In this document: piece after piece, positions 6,251 through 11,129 of the stretch
Numbering within the stretch: position 1 is the first letter of the stretch
Layout of the letters: every line of letters begins with the position of its first letter
Source: Thermocaproicibacter sp036741535
Lineage (GTDB): Bacteria; Bacillota; Clostridia; Oscillospirales; Acutalibacteraceae
Length of the DNA: 11,129 nucleotides
Assembly (NCBI GenBank): GCA_036741535.1
Contig: DAINSB010000068.1
Span: 1 to 11,129 of the forward strand
Direction: 5' to 3'
Program-made: the position numbers and the translations under genes
Notes under the pieces: model-generated
Database searches by the model: none
What the model was told of the DNA's origin: nothing
The model's input: only the letters and a program-made list of their open reading frames with translations

Positions 6251-6280
6251 GGGCTTTTCCTCCGTTCGATTTCGCCTTCG

Positions 6281-6318
6281 GGAATCTCGCGGCCGCGGGC
6301 CGCGGGGTTCCTTTTTTT
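6281..6318 (+). terminator. Rho-independent terminator of the Ugp-like operon
   Basis: Arms GGAATCTCGCGGCC (6281-6294) and GGCCGCGGGGTTCC (6298-6311) pair over 14 bases with two G-U pairs, loop GCG, followed by seven T (6312-6318). It lies 30 bases after the binding-protein stop and separates it from the promoter at 6341. Confidence 0.93.
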
Positions 6319-6340
6319 CCGCGCCGGGACGGAATTCGGG

Positions 6341-6369
6341 TTGACATTCCGGCCGCGATCTGCTATAGT
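6341..6369 (+). promoter_or_regulatory. Sigma-A promoter of the gntR-ABC-peptidase operon
   Basis: Perfect TTGACA (6341-6346), 17-base spacer, TATAGT (6364-6369, five of six). It is the strongest vegetative promoter in the window. The start is expected near 6376, leaving a leader of about 50 bases with a GGTGAGGTGA ribosome site before the ATG at 6425. Confidence 0.9.
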
Positions 6370-6382
6370 GCAGACGGTATCA

Positions 6383-6401
6383 GTATTAATAGAAATAGTA
6401 C
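6383..6401 (+). promoter_or_regulatory. Candidate operator of the GntR/YtrA-type repressor
   Basis: An imperfect inverted repeat GTATTA-N7-TAGTAC (five of six bases symmetrical) lies in an unusually A/T-rich patch just after the predicted transcription start. GntR proteins bind such dyads and YtrA-type regulators usually repress their own operon, so this is a natural candidate. A palindrome TATTAATA (6384-6391) overlaps it and leaves the exact centre uncertain. Confidence 0.45.
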
Positions 6402-6424
6402 GGTGGATACGGTGAGGTGAAACC

Positions 6425-6802
6425 ATGATTTCGCTGGACTATCAGAGCAGGCTGCCGATCTACGAGCAGCTTTACAGATCCATCACCCGCATGGCCGCGC
6501 TGGGGGCGATGGGGAAGGGCGAGGCCCTGCCCAGCGTGCGCGCGCTGGCGGAGGAGCTGGGCGTGAACCCGAACACGGTGCAGAAGGCGTACGGGATGCT
6601 GGAGCGCGACGGGATCGTCCGCACCGTGCCGGGGAAGGGCTCCTTCCTTGCGGAAGGCACGTCGGCGCTCGCGCGCCAGCGCGAGCTGGCGGGGCGGAAA
6701 CTGAGGGCGGCGGTCCTCGCCGCGGAGGAATGCGGGATCCCGCGGGAAGAGATTCTCTCGCAGGTCGGCAAAATTCTGAGCGAAAGGGAAGGTTCCGAAT
6801 GA
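6425..6802 (+). CDS. GntR-family transcriptional regulator, YtrA type
   Basis: Repressor-type DNA-binding protein of 125 residues. The N-terminus LDYQSRLPIYEQLYRSITRM leads into the winged helix-turn-helix LPSVRALAEELGVNPNTVQKAYGMLERDGIVRTVPGKGSFL (36-75), the canonical GntR signature. Instead of a large effector domain there is only a ~50-residue helical tail (79-125), which defines the YtrA subfamily; these usually dimerise through the tail and control an adjacent ABC transporter. The tail here includes AEECGIPREEILSQV, the typical amphipathic helix. The ATG has GAGGTGA seven bases upstream. The stop overlaps the start of the ATPase gene in ATGA, so both are co-translated. It probably represses its own operon; the inducing signal is unknown, and in characterised relatives is often cell-wall-active antibiotic stress. 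Confidence 0.92.
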   Translation: MISLDYQSRLPIYEQLYRSITRMAALGAMGKGEALPSVRALAEELGVNPNTVQKAYGMLERDGIVRTVPGKGSFLAEGTSALARQRELAGRKLRAAVLAAEECGIPREEILSQVGKILSEREGSE

Positions 6803-7698
6803 TTGAGGTCAAGGATCTGGTCAAGAAATTCGGCGGCAAGGCGGCGCTCGACGGCATGTCGTTCCGCATCGGAACCGGCTCCGTCTTCGGGCTGGTGGGG
6901 TCGAACGGCGCCGGAAAATCCACCTTTCTGCGCACGGCGGCCGGCATCTACCGCCCGGACGGCGGCGCGGTGCTGGTGGACGGCGCCGCCCCGTTCGAGA
7001 ATTCGCGGGTCAAGGAGCGGGTCTGCTTCATCTCGGACTATCCGTACTTTCCGCCGCAGTCCACGCTGAAGGACATGGCGGGTTTTCTTTCCAAACTCTA
7101 CCCGCGCTGGAACGCGGAAAAATTCGAGGCGATGAACAAAATCTTCCCCGTCGGGGCCGAAAAGAAGATTTCCTCGATGTCGAAGGGGATGCAGCGGCAG
7201 GCGGCGCTGATCTGCGCGTTCTCGCTGCGCCCGGACTACCTGCTGATGGACGAGATCTTCGACGGGCTGGACCCTGTGATGCGCCAGCTGCTCAAGCGGC
7301 TGATCTCGGACGAGGTGGCCGCGCGCGGGATGACGGTCGTGATCGCCTCGCACAACCTGCGGGAACTGGAAGACCTGTGCGACCACGTGGGCCTGCTGCA
7401 CAAGGGCGGCGTGCTGCTGGAAAAGGACATCGACGAACTCCGCCTGGGCGTCTGTAAGGCGCAGGCGGTGTTCCGGCCGATCCCGGAGAAATCGGCGTTC
7501 GCCCCGCTCGAAATCGTCAAATGGGAGACGCGCGGCTCGCTGGTCAACCTGGTGGCCCGCGCCACGCGCGAGGAGCTGCTCGCCAAGATCAACTCGCTCC
7601 ATCCTCTGTTCGCGGAGGTGCTGCCGCTGACGCTGGAGGAAGTATTCATCTGTGAAATGGAGGTCGTCGGCTATGACATCAGCAATATCCTTTCCTGA
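6799..7698 (+). CDS. ABC transporter ATP-binding protein (YtrB-like)
   Basis: Nucleotide-binding subunit of 299 residues that powers the permease encoded next. Walker A is GSNGAGKST (34-42), the signature is MSKGMQRQ (127-134) instead of LSGGQ, Walker B is YLLMDE with catalytic Glu152 followed by a D-loop GLD (156-158), and the switch His is His185 (IASHN). The Q-loop region reads FISDYPYFPPQ: the usual Gln after the first strand is replaced by Ser-Asp, as in several YtrB-like exporters, with Gln87 slightly later. Residues 210-299 form an accessory C-terminal part. The SKGM signature and partner order (GntR, ATPase, large permease) match exporter-type systems of the Ytr/BcrA kind. It overlaps gntR by four bases and the permease gene by 26, so all three are translationally linked. 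Confidence 0.92.
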   Translation: MIEVKDLVKKFGGKAALDGMSFRIGTGSVFGLVGSNGAGKSTFLRTAAGIYRPDGGAVLVDGAAPFENSRVKERVCFISDYPYFPPQSTLKDMAGFLSKLYPRWNAEKFEAMNKIFPVGAEKKISSMSKGMQRQAALICAFSLRPDYLLMDEIFDGLDPVMRQLLKRLISDEVAARGMTVVIASHNLRELEDLCDHVGLLHKGGVLLEKDIDELRLGVCKAQAVFRPIPEKSAFAPLEIVKWETRGSLVNLVARATREELLAKINSLHPLFAEVLPLTLEEVFICEMEVVGYDISNILS

Positions 7699-9556
7699 GC
7701 GGCTCCGCGAGGCCCGCGCGGTCTTTTTCCACGCGCTGAAGAAAAGCACCGGGATGCTCACGCTCTACGCGGTGCTGCAGCTTCTTCTGCTACCGGTCGT
7801 CGTGACTGTCGCCCTGCAGAACGTCGTTTCCGATTACAACGCCGGCTTCGCGGCACCCTCGTCGGGGAGCCTGGCCGAAAGGCTCGCCCGCACCTACTCC
7901 GCCCTGCTGCAGGGGCTGCTTCCGGGCGTGGCCGTGCCGATGGCCCTGCTGTTTGCGCTGGTGCTGTGCGTACGGCTGTTCGGTTACCTGCAGAACCGGC
8001 GCAGCGTGGACCTCTACCACGCCCTGCCCGTCGGGCGCGTGCCCATGCTGCTGGGGCGCTGGTGCGCGGGCCTGGCGGCGCTGTTGATCCCCCAGGCCGT
8101 CGGCTTCGGCGTGCTGGCCCTGGTCGCGTGCGCGTTCGGCATCCCCGCTTCGGGGAGCGGCTCCCTCTCCGCCGGCACCGGCCTGCTGTGGCTGCTGCTC
8201 GTCACGGCCGCCGCCTTCACGTTCTCGGTTTTCATGGAGGTGTGCAGCGGCAGCACGATGGACGCGGTGCTTTCCGTCCTCGGCGTCAACGCGGGCTACC
8301 CGGCCCTGCTGCTCTGCGCGCTCTACCTCGCGCAGCGGGTCCTGCCGGGGCTCGGCGACGATATTCTGAACCCGACCGTCCTCACGCTGTTCGCTCCGTT
8401 CGCGGCGGCGTTCCTCCCGTTCTTCTCGGGCCTGGGCCTGACCATCGGCGCGGGCTTCACCGCCTGGTGGCTCTGCTTCACGGCCGCGCTGCTGGCCGCC
8501 GCCTGCCGGCTGTACCGGCGGCGCGGCAGCGAGGCCGCCGAGGACCACTTCGCCTTCCCGATCCCGAAGGGCGTGATCCGCTTCCTGCTGACGGGCGCCG
8601 CGGGCCTCGGCCTCGGCCTGATCCTGAAGCGCGAGGGCAGCCTGACCGGCTTTCTGGTCGGCGTGCTGATCGGCTCGCTGGCCGCCCACGTCGTGGTGGA
8701 GGCCGTCTATTCGCGCGGCTTCCGCGGGATGAAAAAGAGCCTGCCGTGGTACGGGGTTTTCCTCGTTTCGTTCGCCGTGTTCTACGGCGTGCTCGCGACC
8801 GGCTGCTTCGGCTACGACACGCGCGTCCCGGAGGCCTCCGAGGTGGAAAGCGTCGCCGTGCAGCCGTCCGGCAGCAGGAACAGCCTCTCGATCTATGCGG
8901 ACAGCTCCTTCAGGCAGACCATCGCCGCGATCCGGCCGACGCTCTCCGGGCCGGAAAGCGTCCGGGCGGCGGTCGAAACCCAACGGAGCATCATAGAGTT
9001 TTACCGCTCGGAAGGACGGTTCTATCTTCCGAGGACGTTGGGCGGGAGCCCCGTGCGCTTCGATTACAAGCTCAAAAACGGGAAGCATCTGAAGCGGACC
9101 TATCAGTATTATACGCAGGACCAGACGAAGAACGACGCTTACCAGCAGACGGCAGAACGGCTGGCGGAGCTTCCGGAATTCATCCAAAGCTCGGACCCCG
9201 TCTTTTATCTCGAGCCGGAAGACTTGAAAAACATCGAGATTTATTTCCCCGACGCAAACAAGGACAGCGGGTCGAAGGTCGTCGTGCTGGATTCCTCCGC
9301 CGGCTCGCAGCTTTTCGCGGCCCTGCGGCAGGACCTGCTGGACCGGAAGGTGAACGATTTTGACCGCGGCGGCGAACGGATCGCTCTGAGTCTGATCGTC
9401 GTCTTCAAAGACGGCATCACGCCCCAGAGCGACGCGCTGAAAAAAGCGCTGGGCGGCTATCGGGGAACGATCTGGATGCAGAACGGGAACTACACATTTT
9501 TTGACGAAAACTCCGCAACCTATCAGTTGATCCGGAAAATGGGATGGTACGAATAA
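7673..9556 (+). CDS. Large ABC-2-type permease with C-terminal soluble domain
   Basis: Membrane subunit of the exporter-type ABC system, 627 residues. About nine or ten helices lie between residues 27 and 379, interrupted by the cytoplasmic motif NRRSVDLYHALPVGR (108-122), typical of ABC-2 permeases paired with YtrA-type regulators. After the last helix (about 358-379) comes a hydrophilic domain of about 248 residues with mixed helix and strand, no Cys, and several Tyr-rich patches; it may correspond to DUF6449, which I recall in such permeases but could not check. The ATG at 7673 has TGGAGG nine bases upstream; an in-frame start at 7652 lacks a good site. The soluble part uses noticeably fewer G/C codons than the membrane part, partly because of amino-acid content, but a fusion of two modules is possible. 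Transported compound unknown. Confidence 0.82.
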   Translation: MTSAISFPERLREARAVFFHALKKSTGMLTLYAVLQLLLLPVVVTVALQNVVSDYNAGFAAPSSGSLAERLARTYSALLQGLLPGVAVPMALLFALVLCVRLFGYLQNRRSVDLYHALPVGRVPMLLGRWCAGLAALLIPQAVGFGVLALVACAFGIPASGSGSLSAGTGLLWLLLVTAAAFTFSVFMEVCSGSTMDAVLSVLGVNAGYPALLLCALYLAQRVLPGLGDDILNPTVLTLFAPFAAAFLPFFSGLGLTIGAGFTAWWLCFTAALLAAACRLYRRRGSEAAEDHFAFPIPKGVIRFLLTGAAGLGLGLILKREGSLTGFLVGVLIGSLAAHVVVEAVYSRGFRGMKKSLPWYGVFLVSFAVFYGVLATGCFGYDTRVPEASEVESVAVQPSGSRNSLSIYADSSFRQTIAAIRPTLSGPESVRAAVETQRSIIEFYRSEGRFYLPRTLGGSPVRFDYKLKNGKHLKRTYQYYTQDQTKNDAYQQTAERLAELPEFIQSSDPVFYLEPEDLKNIEIYFPDANKDSGSKVVVLDSSAGSQLFAALRQDLLDRKVNDFDRGGERIALSLIVVFKDGITPQSDALKKALGGYRGTIWMQNGNYTFFDENSATYQLIRKMGWYE

Positions 9557-9595
9557 ATTTCGCGCGGGTTGGGCGGGAACGGGAGGAAAAAGCAA

Positions 9596-10315
9596 ATGAA
9601 AACGCAGGAAAAGCGGCGGGCCGGAAGGCGGAAGCGGCGGATCTTTTCGCTTCTCGCCGCGCTGGTCGCCCTGTCGGTCCTCGCGGGCTGGCTGGCCCTC
9701 TCCCAAAAGAAGATTCTCGAGGTCCCCTACATCAGCCAGGAGGGCACGCTGGCCACCGGCTGCGAGCTGGTCAGCGCGACCATGCTCCTCAACTATTACG
9801 GCTATAACGTCACGGCCGAGCAGGTGGTTGACCGGACGCCGAAGGGCGCGCTGAAGCAGTCCGGCGGCGGGCTGACCGGCCCGCACCCGGCCGAGCTGTT
9901 CGTCGGCGACCCCCATTCCTCCAACGGATTCGGCTGCTACGCGCCGGTCGTCGTCTCCGTGCTGAATTCCTTTCTGAAAGAAAGCGGGAAAAAGCGGGCT
10001 TCCGACCTGACGGGGACGGAGCTGGAGACGCTGGCGCGCAGCCATATCCTGCAGGACCGCCCGGTCCTCGTGTGGGCGACGATCAACATGCGGGAGCCGA
10101 AGCCCGGGAGACGCTGGGTGGTCGAGAGCACCGGCGAGACCTTTCAGTGGATCGCGGGCGAGCACTGCCTGGTGCTCGTCGGCTACGACCGGGACCGCTA
10201 TTACTTCAACGACCCCTACGAATCCAACGGCCTGATCTCGTTCCCGAAGGCGCTGGTGGAGAAGCGGTACGCCGCCCTCGGCAAACAGGCCGTCGCGGTG
10301 CTGGACGCGCAGTGA
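9596..10315 (+). CDS. Membrane-anchored C39-like cysteine peptidase
   Basis: Protein of 239 residues with an Arg/Lys-rich N-terminus, one membrane helix or uncleaved signal at about 16-36, and an outside papain-like domain of the C39-like (Peptidase_C39_2) family. Catalytic residues are visible: Cys56 in TGCELVSATMLLNYYGY, His190 in GEHCLVLVGYD and Asp206 in YYFNDPY. The start of the domain, ILEVPYISQEGTLATGCE, is the usual opening of this family. Relatives cleave peptides or wall-linked material, but substrates are mostly unknown. The ATG is chosen for GGGAGG nine bases upstream; a TTG at 9569 extends the frame without a site. It starts 39 bases after the permease stop with no terminator between, so it probably belongs to the same operon, and a terminator follows 20 bases after its stop. 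Confidence 0.88.
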   Translation: MKTQEKRRAGRRKRRIFSLLAALVALSVLAGWLALSQKKILEVPYISQEGTLATGCELVSATMLLNYYGYNVTAEQVVDRTPKGALKQSGGGLTGPHPAELFVGDPHSSNGFGCYAPVVVSVLNSFLKESGKKRASDLTGTELETLARSHILQDRPVLVWATINMREPKPGRRWVVESTGETFQWIAGEHCLVLVGYDRDRYYFNDPYESNGLISFPKALVEKRYAALGKQAVAVLDAQ

Positions 10316-10334
10316 CGGGGTAAAAACAAAAGTG

Positions 10335-10363
10335 AGGTCCCCTTTTTCGGGGGGGCCTTTTTT
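10335..10363 (+). terminator. Rho-independent terminator after the peptidase gene
   Basis: AGGTCCCC (10335-10342) pairs with GGGGGCCT (10351-10358) including one G-U pair, loop of eight, and a run of six T ending at 10363. It closes the gntR-ABC-peptidase operon and insulates sigK. Confidence 0.85.
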
Positions 10364-10396
10364 CATGTCTTTCTCCGGTCCCGGCACGGACTTGCA

Positions 10397-10423
10397 ACAG
10401 CGCCGCCCCGGCGGCATATACTG
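10397..10423 (+). promoter_or_regulatory. Candidate sigma-E/sigma-K type promoter of sigK
   Basis: AC (10397-10398), 16 bases, then CATATACTG (10415-10423): the same pattern as before cotJA and the amidase gene. Start expected near 10430, giving a leader of about 26 bases with the AGGGGAGGG ribosome site. In B. subtilis sigK is transcribed by sigma-E and then by sigma-K itself. The spacer contains a perfect GC palindrome, GCCGCC-CC-GGCGGC (10402-10415). A sigma-A reading (TTGCAA, 19 bases, TATACT) is possible but has poor spacing. Confidence 0.55.
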
Positions 10424-10455
10424 GTGGTACTGACGCAAAAAGGGGAGGGACCGCC

Positions 10456-11129
10456 ATGTTCGGAGCCATCGCCGGTCTTGCCGTGTCCGGGCTGATTTTT
10501 CTCATTCTGCACGTCACGAACGCGGGGTCCTTCCCCCGCCCGCTGAACGCGCGGGAAGAGCAGGAGTGCCTGGAAAAGATGAAGCGGGGGGACAAGGCGG
10601 CCAAAGCGAAGCTGATCGAGCACAACCTGCGCCTGGTGGCCCATATCGTGAAGAAGTACTATTCCGGCTCGGGCGAGCAGGACGACCTGATCTCCATCGG
10701 CACCATCGGACTGATCAAGGCTGTCAACACGTTCGACAGTTCCAAGGGCATCCGGCTTTCCAGCTATGCGGCCCGCTGCATCGAGAACGAGGTCCTGATG
10801 TATTTCCGCTCCTCCCGCAAGAACTCGCAGGACGTTTCCATCAACGAGCCGATCGACACCGACAAGGACGGCAACGCTCTGACCCTGATGGACATCATGG
10901 CCGCCGAGGACAATATTCTCGAAAACCTCGACTGCAAAATGAAATCGGAGCAGCTCCGCAGCTACATCGACGAGGTGCTCACGCCGCGCGAGCGCACGGT
11001 GATCCGCCTGCGCTACGGCCTCGACGGCGGCAAACCCCTCACCCAGCGCGAGGTGGCCCAGCGGCTCGGCATCTCGCGCTCGTATGTATCGCGCATCGAG
11101 AAAAAGTCCCTCGCGCTGCTGTACCGCCG
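10456..11129 (+). CDS. sigK: RNA polymerase sporulation sigma factor SigK, pro-form (3' end outside window)
   Basis: Late mother-cell sigma factor; 224 residues are visible and about a dozen more are expected from the B. subtilis length (241). Residues 1-20 (MFGAIAGLAVSGLIFLILHV) are a hydrophobic pro-sequence like that removed by SpoIVFB, followed by the FPRPLN junction. Region 2 contains LIEHNLRLVAHIVKKYY, DLISIGTIGLIKAV and SSYAARCIENEVLMYFR; the linker has DVSINEPIDTDKDGN; region 4 has LTPRERTVIRLRYGLD and LTQREVAQRLGISRSYVSRIEKKSLALL, the -35-binding helix-turn-helix. All these blocks match B. subtilis SigK. The reading frame is continuous through the point where the skin element interrupts sigK in B. 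subtilis. The ATG at 10456 has GGGGAGGG about five bases upstream. It is monocistronic at its 5' end, preceded by a terminator and a sporulation-type promoter. Confidence 0.96.
   Translation, partial: MFGAIAGLAVSGLIFLILHVTNAGSFPRPLNAREEQECLEKMKRGDKAAKAKLIEHNLRLVAHIVKKYYSGSGEQDDLISIGTIGLIKAVNTFDSSKGIRLSSYAARCIENEVLMYFRSSRKNSQDVSINEPIDTDKDGNALTLMDIMAAEDNILENLDCKMKSEQLRSYIDEVLTPRERTVIRLRYGLDGGKPLTQREVAQRLGISRSYVSRIEKKSLALLYR

Noticed and set aside
6472..7761. Minus-strand frame opposite gntR and the ATPase
   Set aside because: The opposite strand encodes complete winged-helix and Walker motifs; the antisense product is low-complexity Arg/His-rich noise.
10393..10422. Sigma-A promoter before sigK (TTGCAA, TATACT)
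   Set aside because: Spacing of 19 bases and a four-of-six -35 make it weaker than the sporulation-type reading, though it cannot be fully excluded.
7790..10438. Very long open frame on the minus strand opposite the permease and peptidase genes
   Set aside because: It is Arg/Gln/His/Gly-rich, has no recognisable domain, and is the complement of well-supported genes; long antisense frames are expected in GC-rich DNA.
1..11129. CRISPR arrays, tRNA or rRNA genes, insertion sequences, prophage or toxin-antitoxin genes
   Set aside because: No regularly spaced repeats, tRNA-like folds, transposase, phage or toxin motifs were found on reading both strands; the window looks like ordinary chromosome.

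Overview
The window is high-GC DNA from a spore-forming Firmicute. It carries a cotJABC spore-coat cluster at one end and a pro-sigma-K gene at the other. Base composition and gene types suggest a clostridial lineage of the Oscillospiraceae/Ruminococcaceae kind; this placement is inferred from gene content, not from a marker gene.

Left part, minus strand (1-2713). cotJA, cotJB and cotJC are tightly packed, and cotJC runs off the left edge. To their right lies a strong hairpin terminator (1410-1453) that reads out of the next minus-strand gene. That gene encodes a one-pass membrane protein with a long Gly/Ala/Ser/Glu linker and a C-terminal DUF3862/BLIP-like domain, and it has its own sigma-A-type promoter. 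Upstream of it is a small cytoplasmic Amidase_6-type (NlpC/P60-like) putative amidase. Three genes or gene groups, cotJ, the amidase gene and sigK, have the same promoter pattern shortly before the start codon: AC, 16-17 bases, then CATANNNTG. This fits late mother-cell sigma factors (sigma-E/sigma-K).

Middle part, plus strand (2904-6318). A three-gene importer operon encodes two permeases and a lipoprotein binding protein. The binding protein resembles UgpB and keeps most of the glycerol-3-phosphate pocket residues known from E. coli. No ATPase is encoded with it, so it probably borrows a shared MsmK/MsmX/UgpC-type ATPase. The operon ends at a strong terminator.

Right part, plus strand (6341-10363). 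A textbook sigma-A promoter with a candidate operator drives a YtrA-type GntR repressor, an ABC ATPase, a large ABC-2-like permease with a ~248-residue soluble C-terminal domain, and a membrane-anchored C39-like cysteine peptidase. The first three overlap or nearly overlap; the peptidase follows after 39 bases and the unit ends at a terminator. This looks like a self-regulated envelope-stress or peptide-response module. sigK follows as a separate unit, cut off by the right edge only about a dozen residues before its expected end, and it has no skin-type interruption in the visible part.

No tRNA, rRNA, CRISPR array, insertion sequence or phage gene is visible.
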